Shown here in pieces: positions 1 through 12,488 of a stretch of DNA of 37,135 bases. Every line of letters begins with the position of its first letter. Positions within the stretch are counted from its first letter, which is position 1. Source of the stretch: Hymenopellis radicata (Eukaryota > Basidiomycota > Agaricomycetes > Agaricales > Physalacriaceae); contig JADNRX010000508.1 of the NCBI GenBank assembly GCA_015501595.1, positions 1-37,135 of the forward strand, written 5' to 3'. A program made the position numbers and the translations under genes. The notes beneath the pieces are model-generated. The model made no database searches, was not told the origin of the DNA, and saw only the letters and a list, made by a program, of their open reading frames with translations.

Positions 1-2600
1 CGGAATGCGCACACCGAACGAGTCAATCTCGGAATGAGATAATGGCCGAATGGTTGTCGACACGCTGTCGATCGCGGCTGCAGCTACGCCGCGATGCGAC
101 CAGGCGCATCAAGTCCCCACAGACGGCGAAAGGGCCAATGGAGTGATCAGTTCCAATGTCTTTCGCCGTCGTCTGACAGGGTAGCCTCCCAAGAGGATGG
201 TGGTTGTGGGAAGAATGCAAAATGAGCTGTCAAAGTTTTTTTAAAGGAACCAACCATATTACATAATGATGCCGAGATGCGGTGGCGTCAAAGCCCGCTA
301 CTGAGCCGATTGTGAGACTCGAAGAGAGACGGCTCTGATAAGTGTGAAGCTGCATACTTGATTCAGCGGACATTGCATCCTGTGTACGTGAATGAAGCCT
401 GTCAGGCAGTGCTAGGGTTCGAGGAAGGTCCAGCCGACCAGGTCAACACAGAACGGGCCATGACTCCGCTTTGGTGAGGTCGGAGATCAGGGCTGTGCCG
501 AAGCTCTCCAGTCGCCAATGACCCCGCATATTTTGACGATTCCCCAGAATCCATCCTGAATCGCAGAGACGCCGGCACAGAGCTGGGCGGTACAAGGATG
601 TCCTTATCTCCCGCTCTAAGACGCGCGTGCAGGTCCTCTGCAGAAATACGTCCAGCAGACGACGTCGGTGTGAGAAAACCTGCGTGTCAGGGAGCTTCGC
701 TTGACATTCTGTTAATGTCGGCAAGCGTGCAATGTTGCTGTGTGGAAGGAAATGAGCCGAAATTTAATCACGTGATAGGCCGCGCGATGCCATCTTCCGA
801 TTCTTCGACGCTTGATTGGCTGAACTGTCCAGATACGTATATTTGAAGTCCTCAAATTCTCGATTACAAAGCTTTACGCGTAACCAAAAGACTCTAAATG
901 CAAAGAAACGCTAGCTCCTCCCCTGACGACGTTCATAGGATCTGTGAGCGGGTAGCGCAAAGCGTCCCTGACGGCCTGTGCCACTGGCCAGGACCCGCAG
1001 ACTACATACATCAAGTTAATGGTAGAAAACCAAGGTGGAGAAGGCGCGCTTACCAGTGACAGCCATACACCCACCTTGCGTGTGTTCGGCCTCGTGCTTG
1101 AGTATAGCGTCTAGATCAGGACGACCAGCGTTGATCTTGAGAGCTTGACGGGGCTTGCCCAGTCGCGGCCTGGTTCTCACCCTCAGGCTGAGAGTTTATA
1201 GACGTGTCGACGCCCTCTGTGGCTCCAGGCCTAGTGACGAATATTTGGATGTAGGTCAATGTTGCAGTCGTGCGCGAGCGCGGTGATTAGGACGTCTGAA
1301 ATCCAGTGGACATGTACTAGGAAGCATTAGAGACCAGTCGATTGTATCCAACAGAAGTGGCGGAGTGTACGACATGCCTATGCCACGTGTGAGCACGCAA
1401 TGAACACTGAACGCCATACCAGCAAAGAACACCACGCTATCGGGGCTCGAAAGGTTAGGCGACGGGCCGTATGGTCCATCGATGAATACCTTAATACCTT
1501 GATGGGGCCGTCACTCGCAGCCAACCTCTTCGTAAATCCCTCCTGTAAACTGAAGGCTCATGCAGTCCACACGCTGTTGAAGACAACATCTAGCAGGATC
1601 ATAAGTCTCAAAATGGTGTAAATACAAGAAGAAAAACACGAAATCCAAACCTGGCCGGGCGAGGCCGTCCACACTGTTCTCATCTCCGCGGCTCCGTTCT
1701 GCGCATTGAAACCACCAGATGCGACTAAAGGAAGGTTAGAATTGAAGTACAGACGTAAAGACGATGGGTGCAACTTACCAGCAATATATTCCCATCAATA
1801 CATCATTCTAGCACTGGCAAAAGTCTCGATGGAGGCATGGGATGGGGTCTTGACAATCAGGTTAGGCGACGATGTGAAATCCGGGTGAGAACGAGCCGAG
1901 AGAGCGTCTTCTCTTGCTTGTCAGTGAGATAAAGCTGAGGGACATATTAGGAAGGAGCTGTGAAGGTATAGGAGCTTAGAAAACACACCGAAAGGATGTC
2001 GTGCTCTCGAGGCAACGATTTGTCAGCTCAGAGCATTCCACAGCGAGGAATGTCGCCGCAAGCCGGGTATATGCTCAATCTGGTCGAATCCTACATGATG
2101 AAGACGGGTCAGTAATGAAGATCAAAACGAACCAACAGACATACGATGTATCCAGAGACTAAAGACGGTCCAGCGAGGACACCCGCAGCTGCCCTGCCTT
2201 CAAGACTCTGTTCCCATGGAAAGGACATCGAGAACGCAGTCCACTGTCCACACGCAGTCGAAGGTAATATCTGTCAAGAACATAAGCATCAAAATGGTAA
2301 ACAAAAGGGTAAGAAAACCGCAATCGAGTTGTCCAGATTTTAGAATAGTCAACGCGGGTTCCTAGAAATTCGCTGGAAGTGACGAAACCGAATTCAAAGC
2401 GCCCAAGGGTAGACACAGGGCCAGGAGGAAGAGGGACATGACGGTTGGAAGGAAGGACTGAGTCGATCTTTGATCACCTATCCAAATGCGGCAAGGCAGA
2501 GGTTCGTCTTTCCCATCATCATCATCAACTTGAACACTGATTACTTTCAATATACTACGCGTCTGCTGTCCTCAAACGCTATCTGACCTCGATTTTTGAA
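1..2600. other. No recognisable gene
   Basis: Only short open frames (under about 95 codons) occur on either strand. They overlap one another and none shows a family motif or a convincing chain of exons. The phrase CCCTCTGTGGCTC at about 1210 recurs at about 9390, which hints at an old dispersed repeat, but I could not extend the match with confidence. I see no RNA gene or transposon terminus here. Confidence 0.5.
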
Positions 2601-2759
2601 TTCTGGACCGACTCAAGCGCGACTTGGAGGAATTCTTAGGATTTGAAGGGTAAATTTACTTGCTGTAGAGACGTTAGTTGGACAAGAGGCGCGTTTCTTG
2701 AACCGTTACTGCAATTAAATTCTGACAGACTTTTACAGGGAATCTTTGCTTGAAAATTT

Positions 2760-4235
2760 GAACCGTGTCGAGTACAGAAGAGCCGAAGGAACAGGTAGAG
2801 AAGCTGAGATTCCTTGAAAATGAGGCTTCGCCGCCTCTTGGAACGCCACTGCGACTCGCGCCAGTCGGGTTAGAAACTTACGGCTTACAGACGTCGAATC
2901 GTGCGATACTAGCAGTGTTGTTACTCTCTCCGGGCAGGCTTTTTGGTTCTGGCAGAAAGGCGAGTTTCAGACTTCAATTCGACTTGAATTCCACGTTGAT
3001 TTCACACAGATTGACCGCTGCTTCGGGCTCGGTTGAATATCTGCTTCGTAAAATTTCGGCAATGGGTATCGAAGTGCGTCTAATCTCCTCGCCGGAGTCG
3101 CCTTTGGCTGGGGAAACAGGTGCCTCAAGTCGTGATCCACTGTGCTGATATTTGATATAGCATTTGGCCGGGAGCTTTGGAACGGCGGTGTTGATTCAAT
3201 TTCGGATCTCAACACCTTTGGTCTTACTGTTGCTTTCGGATCCTTTAACGGTGAGCTTGTACAAATTCCATTTGGAACGTTCTGTCCTTCCCTGAATTCG
3301 TCCGTTGACCACTTCTCTTTGATAGGATAGCGGCAAGCAGCAGCGACGTAGATTCCGCCGATTTCAAGGTCTGGACTTCTCCACTCGGCTATGTCAATGG
3401 CTGTGCCACACTGCAACTTCGACCTCGATACGCCCTATACTTGAAGCCGACATCGACTCGCGTAAGGCTGGTTACTGGTAGGAGGTGTCGTCATTGAGTC
3501 CTGCGCTCCTCGAAACGGTTCGTTGAATTTGGTAATCCCGCAGGTTCGTGTCTATAAAACTGTTGATAATTTTCCGGCTTGACTGATTCCTGGTTTTCAT
3601 AGGCGGTGACTGCATCTCCGTATCGCTTCCGAGTCCGCCGGAATTCGCTTACCTGTAATAGACTGTTGGATTCGGACGAGATGTTTGGCGGAGAACTTGT
3701 TTCCGGTCAGTCTTTTCTTTCCCTGACTTTCTAGGATTACGGCTCATCTCTGGATAACGGCGGCAGTGACCAGCGGCTGAACGGCTTGAACATCGACTTG
3801 GAGGATCATCACACCACGAACGACCGGCCTAGCGTAGCCCTTGCCTCATTTTGAAAGCACTAGCCGTTCTGATGGCGATTTTGATCTAAGGAGATTCCGT
3901 CTCCGGAACGAATTAAGGGAGAATTTGTTGGTGATGCGGCCCCAAACCATCATCTCCTCCTTCTGCTACCATTTGGTTGCATTGCCTTCTTTCAACAGCC
4001 TCCATTTCTGTCATCGCTCTCGGAGGTTGTCTCTCCTTCAAGAACGACATTCTTCTCAATATCCACCACGCCACACTTTGATTGTCGCGTCTTCTCACCT
4101 CGAAGCTTGGCTTGCGAGCGCAAGTGCGTGTTTCTGCTTTTATCAGATTTTTCTGTACGCTTACCGCGACGTTGACGACATTCTCGCGTAGAAACACATC
4201 TTCGCCTCCCGCTATCAGTTTTGTTGTCAAGGTTC
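2760..4235 (+). repeat. Degenerate copy 1 of an unrecognised multi-exon coding unit
   Basis: This stretch carries the marks shared by several copies in 2.6-12.5 kb. A CTCTCCGGGCAGGCTTTTT exon end lies near 2925-2943. Intron-like segments follow, such as a GTGAGC donor near 3250 ending in GATAG near 3329, and GTCAGT...TTTCTAG near 3705-3734. An exon reading SDGDFDL lies near 3868-3890, and a CGCCACACTTTGATTGTCGC block near 4069-4088 recurs at about 11687. Frames are broken and no known domain is visible. The unit could be a decayed transposon gene or a tandemly duplicated host gene. Confidence 0.4.
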
Positions 4236-4236
4236 G

Positions 4237-4482
4237 TTGGTGCTTTCCGAAATGGACTCGACTGATGATGTTTTAGCGTCTGAGGACCCCGAGGAGGACT
4301 CAATCATCATTGAGGACAACGCGTCCGACTTGCCCGACTCGGAAAGTAACTCAGAAGAGTCTGATAACGAGGACGCCACCATTCCGCATCTAGAGCCTAC
4401 CGCTTCTCCTAATGACGAGGCTCTGTCAATATCTCAGGTTGTTGACGATGCCGGGAGCGATTGGTCGGAAGTTGATGCTTAA
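4237..4482 (+). CDS. Acidic tail-like open frame
   Basis: An 81-codon frame is extremely rich in Asp, Glu and Ser (runs such as DPEEDSIIIEDNASDLPDSE) and ends DDAGSDWSEVDA before a TAA stop. It has no catalytic motif. It lies directly after the degenerate exon unit at 2760-4235, and a weaker acidic frame (DVDLLVINDETILINGAED) follows the related block near 12330-12400, so it is more likely the C-terminal exon of that unit than a separate gene. Acidic tails are common in chromatin-binding and transposon proteins, but no function can be assigned. Confidence 0.35.
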   Translation: MVLSEMDSTDDVLASEDPEEDSIIIEDNASDLPDSESNSEESDNEDATIPHLEPTASPNDEALSISQVVDDAGSDWSEVDA

Positions 4483-4925
4483 GGTAGAATCCTTGACTCT
4501 CATGAAATGTATCATATCACGGTGTGGGTATACTGCTTAAAATCTATGTACTACACCGACTTGCCCACGACGTTTGAAAGTAACATAAGCGCGAAATGAA
4601 AGCACAGCGGAGAAGGATGAATAGGCAGTAAGAAAATAAATGATGCTCATTCCGGGATCAAACTCGTGGTATGCGCTGCAGTTTAACCGTAGGGTTAGAG
4701 CAGCTACAGGTTACTGAACACAAAGTGAGTGTCAATAGAATTTACCGGCAGCCAGAGGTTGGGAGGAAAGGGGATGGACGCGTAGGCGTACGAGAGAAGA
4801 TGAACGCGGGCCGTGGAAGAGATAGGCATTTATTTAACGTAGTCCACGGGCTGCATGCACTGGGCTCTAGTATACAAGTCAGATAGCTACAATGCCGAAT
4901 CACCTGTCTTTCATCTACAGGAACT

Positions 4926-5400
4926 TTACTCGCCCAAAGGCATACGCGGACTCATATGGGTCCACATCGCTTCCAGCTCCTTGAAGAACGCGTCCACGTC
5001 CTGCAAAACACTCATCGCGGATTTCAGCCCGCTAGCACCGTTCACTGCCGTCACTGCGACCTTTGCCGCAACATGCGACGCATCCTCAGCTGCATTCGCA
5101 GTCCCCATAGCCTTCGCCATAAGTTTCCGCCTCTCCAGTCAGACGCTCCGGCTCTTGCACCAACTCGTCCAAGTCATTTGATGCCTGGCTGGGACTCGGT
5201 GACACGATCTACGTCCGCTATTCGCTCCTTCAGCAACCCGACTTGATCCTCGAGCATGCGTTGCTTGTGCTGCATAAGCGCACGCACGAGGACTCTTTGG
5301 TGAGGTTCCGTGCACGTTCGGAGAGTTTCTGGACTAGGCCCACCATGCGCTTGGCTTCATCTGCGGCGGCTTCGACGTCCTTGTACTGTTTTCAGTCATG
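4926..5400 (-). pseudogene. Decayed coiled-coil protein
   Basis: Read on the minus strand, an exon beginning after an AAACAG acceptor near 5388 gives YKDVEAAADEAKRMVGLV and continues as QKLSERARNLTKESS. The frame then shifts to ALMQHKQRMLEDQVGLLKER, then to LDELVQEPERLTGEAE, then to MAKAMGTANAAEDASHVA and an end near EAMWTHMSPRMPLGE with a TAA stop. The heptad-like Leu/Ala/Glu/Lys pattern indicates a helical coiled coil. At least three frame changes separate the segments, and two of them are not simple single-base losses, so this one looks truly decayed. I do not recognise the family. Confidence 0.5.
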
Positions 5401-5808
5401 TGATTTCAAAAATTTGCTCATCTATCTACTACAAACTCGACTACAAAAAAGAGGCCCCACAACACTAAGGTTTAGGTGGTAGTGCAGTATCCGTGATACC
5501 CTCAAAATGTGCCGCAGTCATCCATCGTTTCCCTCATAGCGGACCCGGGCACTTCAATGGCGGCACGGAAATGGTCGTGTAGTATGGCGGTCTTCAGAGT
5601 CGAAGTGTGGCGCAGGTTACGCTGCCGAAGCATCAATCCAGCGGACCCGGGTAAGCGACTGAGCCAAGTGTCAGCACGAGTACTGTACTCGCCATTGGAG
5701 GAGGAAACTTACCGTGTCGAGAAATCACAGAGAAACAAGTCTAGAAGTTTTGTTTAGAAGCTAGTTCTGTAACCGTAGAATAGGACTTACGGCTGAGTAG
5801 ACATAACA

Positions 5809-6193
5809 TTACTCATTTGTCGAAACCAGGCGATTCGGCGTGAGAGAGAAGCGGAAACTCCAAAACACTGCAGTAGACGGATGGTTCATGATCTCAACCA
5901 CGGCATCGGGAGATCCGCCAACAGTGGTCCCGAGAGAAGTCCTGGCTTCAAACTGCAAAATGACATCAGTTATCTGGCCTAGATAGGACTGGGACTGGGA
6001 CGTACCCATCAACCTGATACAACTTGAACAGTTCGACAATAACACGGCCCACCACTGTTGTACTCCACGGTCGAGTGAGAAGAGTATCAGCGAGGGCAAG
6101 CGTTAACGGGATAACCGACCGGCTTACCAGGCGGTAAAGAGTTTGTCCTTCAAGAGGACAGAAGAGTGAACGAACATACAAAAAGGGAAACAT
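5809..6193 (-). CDS. Possible two-exon fragment, unknown
   Basis: A minus-strand frame (ending ...VIVELFKLYQVDG) runs into a GTACGT donor at about 6005. A TTTTGCAG acceptor lies at about 5953, giving a 53-nt intron of the size used by other genes here. After splicing, the next exon reads LKPGLLSGPLLADLPMPW and stops shortly after. The alternative is a frame reading through from the acceptor as FEARTSLGTTVGGSPDAVVE. No domain is recognised, so this is a coding-potential call only. Confidence 0.25.
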
Positions 6194-6494
6194 ACTGACG
6201 CTTCAAGTAAACAGAGGGCGAGATTCACAGCGCCTAGATGTGCAGAACGGGAAAAGGTGCGTCGCAGTTCCATTCGAGAAGCCAACGTTCAGAAACTCTT
6301 CTTCACATGTCAAAACGATTCGAATGCAGTCCCGTCAAATTCCACGTCCAGAGAGCTCAGAAAGTCGATATCCAGGAGGTTTGAAGGTGTTATGAGACGG
6401 GAGAGCTCGGCACAAGAAACGACATGGTGGTTAGATGTTGAGAAGGACATCGATCACAGTCGCCCAATGAGGAAGTTGATCCTCTGCCTTCAAC

Positions 6495-7290
6495 AACGAC
6501 CACCTCCAACTTGGATTCTCGCACTCGACGCGTCGGCGCCTTCTGTGATGACAAATTCGACCTTCTTCAGAATTAGAACGCCTTGGAAATGCGACAACCA
6601 ATCAGCGAAGACGAACACTGCGCGGATGCCCTCGCCGGGCAGGCTTTTGACCTGTGAACAAGGTGCGTTAAGAATTCAAGTCGACCACCTCGGGAGGTTC
6701 TTCGCCGCCTCGGTACACTGGACCTGAACGAATCCTGATCTCTGGACTTCGTCTATCATCCCTGCCGGACGGGCTTTCGTTTTCTGAAAAGTAGGTCTTT
6801 CCTTCTTCTTCTAGATCTGATCAAATTTGCGCAAATTCAACACAGATCTCGCAGAACTCGGCTGTTTCTTTCTCCTTCGATGGAATGAGGGAGGCGGCTG
6901 CGCCGACTCCGTAGACGCACCACACTTCGCATTCGCCCTACTTGGACATCGCTCCCTCTTGGACGCGGATTGTTGGACGTCTTCAGCGTGGGATGGCCTC
7001 GCCGGCCCGGCTTTTCTCCCAGAGAAAATGTGAGCATTCCTGGATTCATTTCGAAGGCATTTCTGACATGAATTCACTCAAGGTTCAGTGAATCTGCTCA
7101 TCAAATTCGCTTGCTTGCCGCTTCAGATTCAATCTCTTTCGAATCTGACTATGCAGGTCGGCCGCTTCGCGGCCTCCAGGAATCCCACCTCGTACACGAC
7201 TGTCTTGATACCAGGACTTTGATTTTGGGATTGAGATTCTCGAGCGCCGTCTGTCTCGCCGGAGAGGCTTGTAATGGTTCGTTTTCTGTT
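6495..7290 (+). repeat. Degenerate copies 2-5 of the GLAGQAF exon unit
   Basis: Four occurrences of the exon-end motif lie here: CCCTCGCCGGGCAGGCTTTT near 6629-6648, CCTGCCGGACGGGCTTT near 6761-6777, GCCTCGCCGGCCCGGCTTTT near 6996-7015, and CTCGCCGGAGAGGCTT near 7255-7270. The best translates as DGLAGPAFLPEK just before a GTGAGC donor. The first copy also shares CGACGCGTCGGCGCC (6528) with the copy at 10507. The block near 6900-6940 contains CACCACACTTCGCATTCGC, related to the motifs at 4069 and 11687. Copies are in the same orientation and not in a common frame. Confidence 0.45.
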
Positions 7291-7299
7291 CCATCTTAG

Positions 7300-10200
7300 T
7301 GCTCTATCTAGTACTCACTGCTGTGACATAGGGCGGCGCGATAGCTTCACGCGAGTCACAGGACGCATCCCTTCAGGATGACGGCTATTTTTGTATTGCC
7401 CACCCGAGCTGGGTTTACCGTCTGCAACTGAATCTAATGATTGATGGGTTCTCTTCTTGTAGGGTTTTCTTTGCTGGGGGGGAACGAGCGTCCTAGCTTG
7501 TAAGTCTCGCTTCGCTCATAAGTAAATCAATACTGATATCTTGAGCAGTCGACATAGAATTCACTTGGCTTCGTGCCGGTGAATGACGGTTTGGCTGCGC
7601 GCCGACTGTACACTGTTCTTTGTGTGGATCTCGTTGAAGACATGGACAACGACGCTGTATGACAAGGCTCAATTGGACCCCCGCCAGAAGAGGAGGATGC
7701 TTCTCGCAACTCCCTTCTGGTGTCGAGTGCCTACTACACAAGTCACGAAAGGTATGCTTCGAACATTGTTCAATGTACTACTTGGTTGACTGCGTTTAAT
7801 TGATAACCTTTGACAACCAAGACCTTGCGAACCTCGGACACTTCTTGTTTTGAACCTCTTGATCTCATTCCTGAACGGCTATGTTTATTGCGCGTGGAAG
7901 GAGCATTCGTTACGGGAGTTATAGATGCGTACATGCTAACCATGCAGCAGATGAAGCTTGGGTTGTATGCAGGCTTCCGCCGCCCTGTCTCCGCCTTTGT
8001 TTTCGCTGAAAACGGGAAGTAACACGTGTCGGGGAAGGGAAGTAAAACGTGTGGGCCAGTGGCTGATTGCCGCCGGCGCTTACGAAAGGGAACTTCGGCG
8101 TGATCTGCCGAAATGCAATTGGAACTCCGCCAATACTACCTTTCCCCTTTATTCGTCATCGCTATTGACGCTTGCCCTCGAATTGGACCTAGCTAGGCTG
8201 CGCGGGAGAATACTGTCGGTGCTCCAGACGGTAGCGCCTTTCGGGATCTTTTGATGCCGCCAGGCAAAATGGCTGAGCCGTCGCGCTGGACTCCCACCAT
8301 CATTACCGAATGCTAACCGAATACCGTTCACGGCGCATCAAAACGGCCGGCGTGAAGAAGAGTTGGAGGGAGAGCAATGCCAGCGACGACTTCAACAGAG
8401 CTCTCCGACTCCAAATGAAAGACCATGCCATCCGATGGGCGGCGTATTCGAATGGCGCCGTCAAGGTCTTATGGTGGACGATGAGCTGAACCAATGGCAG
8501 AAGTATCTTTATGGCGAGGTCGTCCTTTATTATCATGAGTCTTGTCTGACGATGATTCTAGGTTGTAACGAACTTGGATGGAGCGTTCACGAACGGCACT
8601 AGACTAGTAGAGCATCCGTCGGTCGCGGCACTTGGCGATTGTAGGCAATACGAGATGTAGTGAGACATCGCACATCCGCCTCGGAGTACAGTGTAGAATG
8701 TCCACAGAAAAGGTGAAGTTAGGCAACCGGAATACCAAGCTCCTCCTCCTCGAACTGTCGTGCCCATGGAATCGTGTTCTCTCTCCTGGAGCAAGGACGT
8801 CCATGAGTCTTCGCGCAGCAATAGTAAAGGTATAACACCTTACGATGCTGGGAGGGTTTGATCGACGCGGGGCGCACATGCGGATGGGCCATGCGTAACC
8901 CTACCTAAAAACAGACGAAGTAAGCCTAACGAGGCATAGGGCGTACCTCTATAGAACCTGAAACTGCCTCCGCCCACAGACAAGCGCGGGGTAGCAATCG
9001 GCATGCAGGCTGTAGCGCACCCTATCTAGCGTGCAATATCGAGACACGACGTTCACCGCTGTTGTGTTGAGACGTTACATCTAAGCACAGTATCCGATAT
9101 TTGCGTGAATACTAGAGACAGCAAATCAAGCGGTCGGGAGATCCAAGCAAAGAGGTGGTCCTACATGAGTAAAACATGAAGAGTTGTCGGGACTCAGTAC
9201 TATAGCGGCGGGACTTCCCTCAGCGCGGTCGATAGCACAAAGAACTAAGTAGGTCTTACCAGTGCAATCCCGATGAAGGTGTGAGAGATTCAGAGAAGCA
9301 GACAACTTTAACACCGCATCATCAACGCATCGTCCACCCGGGTGTGTGAGGTCACACTTCGAGGACTACCGTTGGGCGTCCGTGTAACACCCTCTGTGGC
9401 TCTATGACCCGTCCCTGTGGCCCGCCCGTTCACAGTCTCGCATTGTAGTCGACATCGCGGATACATAGGCACAGCGTGTTGGCTGGATTCTCTGCAATAG
9501 GAAGCATAGATGTCGGCTACGTATTTCTGCAAGTCGGGGAAATACAGACTAGCGGATTGTTGAATCAGTCGATTTCACGCACATGGTGTTCGGCTCTCGT
9601 GAGTCGTGCGAACCGTCTTCATGAAATTGCGCGGGGAAGGAGACATTGCAGACAATGTAGGGCTGTTGGAAAATTGCGGCTGCAACATACAAGTACGTCG
9701 AGCAGAAAGACGCACCACTATCCTCCGGGTAAGATCATTCGCTGCGCACGCCAGACATGCATGGGCGGCAAGCGCTGATGCCTCACGCCGGTTATATCCC
9801 CAAGTCAAAGTATCCGCGAGGTCAAACAACATTGAATCAGTCCGGCTCGCGACCTGGGCAAACAGGAGACAAGAGCGTTCGAAACCGAAGCGAATTAGGT
9901 AAACTCCCAGCCGCTGATACGCCGTCAGAAGGTGAATAAGCAGCGAGGATGTAGAAATGCGGCGCGCAACAAGTATGATGGTTGAAAACAAAAGGCATGT
10001 GGCTGTGCAGGAAGTTATGTGCTCTCAGCCGAAGAACCGATAACCAGCAGTGCGTCAATTGAGGATAGTGATACGGAGGTTTATAAGAAACAGACATTTA
10101 GACAAGAAAGCTATATACTGATAGTGGACGACGTACCTTCCGTGACGTCTATACACCCGTGTTCAGAAGCGGGCTGGCATGCGGATTTAATCTCGGCTTG

Positions 10201-10470
10201 TGTCAATGGCGTCTTCCCCGGAACTGAGGAAGGGTGCGAGTTCCTCATTGCCATCCAACATGGACGGGTTCCGAAGCAGAAAGGACACGGACGAACCGAG
10301 TCCTAGATGAAGATAAGCGTCCGAGTCGCCAAGGTAGGAGTACACGAAAATACCTAAGCTGAAGGCGTACAATGAACGCGACACCAGCGGGACGACGTGG
10401 TGGAAAGAGCAAGATCAAGTCGATCACTGGCACATTCATCCCAATCGGGTAACTTGACGGTTTCCTTCCT
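7300..10470. other. No confident gene; scattered weak repeat remnants
   Basis: Only short overlapping frames are present. Around 7960-8110 a GGCTTCCGCCGCCCTGTC...CGCTGAAAACGGGAAG stretch and GTGGCTGATTGCCGCCGGCGC resemble parts of the degenerate exon unit found at 11.9 kb (GTGGCGTGACCACTGCGGCGGCGC). The rest, about 8.3-10.4 kb, shows no domain, RNA gene or repeat boundary that I can support. Confidence 0.4.
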
Positions 10471-10474
10471 ACTA

Positions 10475-11340
10475 CCACCATCTTCGAAACTCGTTCTTTT
10501 TAGATACGACGCGTCGGCGCCCTTTGGCGCCTCCAAAATCGATTACGACTCTACATTCCTCGTTCAAGACGCGAAAAACGGAATCATGTAATAAAGCAGC
10601 GTGGACGGCCTCGCCGGCCAGGCTTAGACCTTGGGAAAAAGTGCGATTTTCTTGTCATTTGTTCGTCTTTTTGGGGCTCATTTTGCCCTCAGATTTGCTC
10701 GCACTATGACCATGGAACGTGTGAGTTTTCTCTTATCGGCGCTGTTGATTTCACGCTGATTGAAGGAGACAGAGTGACGGCGATGGCTTGGCCAGCGCAA
10801 TTCTACATCTTCCAACACGACTCGCTGCCACGGAACCGAAGCGTTGATGCGAGGGCAGCATTGCCTGTCTTCGCCGGACCGGCTTTTTGCCCAGTAAAAA
10901 AGGCAAGTGTTCTGCTTCGGTTTGATCTACTGTTCCCGATTCATTTCCATTACATCTGATCTTTTAGTGATCAAATACGGTACTTTTTGGTATTTCTCTC
11001 GTGATGCTTCCCATCTGATAACTTTCCTGTGGCTAACGCAAGGCAGCGGAGGAGGCGGCTCCGCTAAAGAACAACGGGACATCTTGGAGCACGATATTCT
11101 GGATGACTCTAGCGTGTATTGGCCTCGCCGGCCCTGCTTTTTTCGCGAGAAAACTGTGCGAACGTTTGATTCGAATTTCATGTTCACTTTTGACCTGTTT
11201 TCTTTAGTTCCTTCGCTAACCGCTTATTACCATCAAATCCTGGCAGGATTCGATTCGTATACGCAGAATATGCGCCGCTGATGGCGATGTGAATCTGGTG
11301 GTCTTCGGATTTATAGACGGAGTGGGCAGTGCAGCTGTTC
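10475..11340 (+). repeat. Degenerate copies 6-8 of the GLAGQAF exon unit
   Basis: Three further exon-end motifs are seen: GGCCTCGCCGGCCAGGCTTA near 10617-10636, CTTCGCCGGACCGGCTTTTT near 10869-10888, and GCCTCGCCGGCCCTGCTTTT near 11122-11141. Each is followed by an A-rich GAGAAAA or GTAAAAA segment and a potential donor. After the last, an intron-like segment ending TTTCTTTAG (about 11207) leads into sequence encoding AADGDVNLVVFGFIDG (about 11275-11320), which parallels SDGDFDL near 3870. Frames are inconsistent between segments, so this is decayed. Confidence 0.45.
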
Positions 11341-11559
11341 AGGTACATTCTCTGGTTTTCTAAATTCTTGCGCTGCATCATTATCTCAAGGTCTCGATAT
11401 GACGTTCGACGCAGTGAGCAGCGGCGCTTCCGCCGCTGCGCGTGTAGCTGTGAGCTTTTCACTGTGTCTATAACGACATCTTTCCGACAGCTGTTTCCAC
11501 GCTTCGATTTTCGTCTCGTCTTGCTTGGATATTGGATCTCGTGGAACTTCCGAGTCGTC

Positions 11560-12450
11560 ATTATGCAGTCCCTTCACGGCCTCGACTCATCTACGACTAT
11601 GACCACGTTGAACCTCTTAACTCGCTGGAATCGCTCCAAGTCTCAGCACTTAGACCCATGCGCCCAGCCTCCGAATGATTCTTACACGCCACACTTCGAT
11701 TGTCGCATCCTTCCGCCTCGAGGAATATATTGAGGTCGTCGGTGTCTTCGATAGCCATCAGCGTCTCGTGCCCGTAGTCGCTACTCTTTCGCTAGACCAC
11801 CTCAGAATCCTTCTGATTCCCCCACGGATTTACACTCATACGCCAAGGATTCGGATAGCTCTAACCACTGGTGTCCCGATTTGGAGGGTTGGGTAACCCG
11901 CAAACTCGGCGGACGGTGGCGTGACCACTGCGGCGGCGCTCACGAAGGGAGCGTCTGGGGCAGAAGGGAGGTTCTTAAGGGATTGGATCACGGAAATATT
12001 GTCAGTTCTCTGCTCACAGTTTTGACATTACTGACTGCGGTTTACGTTAGGAACATCTCCTTTGAGCTCGCGGTAGGTGGTGAGCTATTTGAGCGGATAT
12101 TGGCGGGATTCGAGCCCTATGGAGAATCGTTGCCGGTGATCACGATTTGGATCTGACGGACTTCCGTTCTATGGACACTTTTGGATGTGTCGGTTACGAA
12201 CTCATCATGCGTACGTTAGGGCTGCCTACCTAGCTTCCGGAACTCACAACTTGATGTAGTGGTTCGCTTCTCGTACTGCCGCCGCCGCTCTGCTGGGATA
12301 ACGTCCACACTGCAAGTTTACCCTCCGGGCACGACGACGTTGATCTCCTGGTCATCAACGACGAGACAATACTCATCAATGGGGCTGAGGATAACGGTGA
12401 TGTCGAGAATGGGCGATTTTCATTTCGGTTGGTGCCTTGTTCAATTTGAT
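11560..12450 (+). repeat. 3' part of the degenerate exon unit
   Basis: CGCCACACTTCGATTGTCGC near 11687-11706 matches the block at 4069. A segment near 12090-12160 reads ILAGFEPYGES in one frame, paralleling ILAGFDSYTQN near 11240, and GDHDLDLTDFR in another, paralleling the DGD-x-D/N-L exons. An acidic run follows near 12325-12410. The order of blocks matches copy 1 (2760-4482), which supports one ancestral unit. No recognised domain. Confidence 0.4.
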
Positions 12451-12488
12451 CGAGATTTACACATCAGGGGAACCAAATTTCCGCGGCG

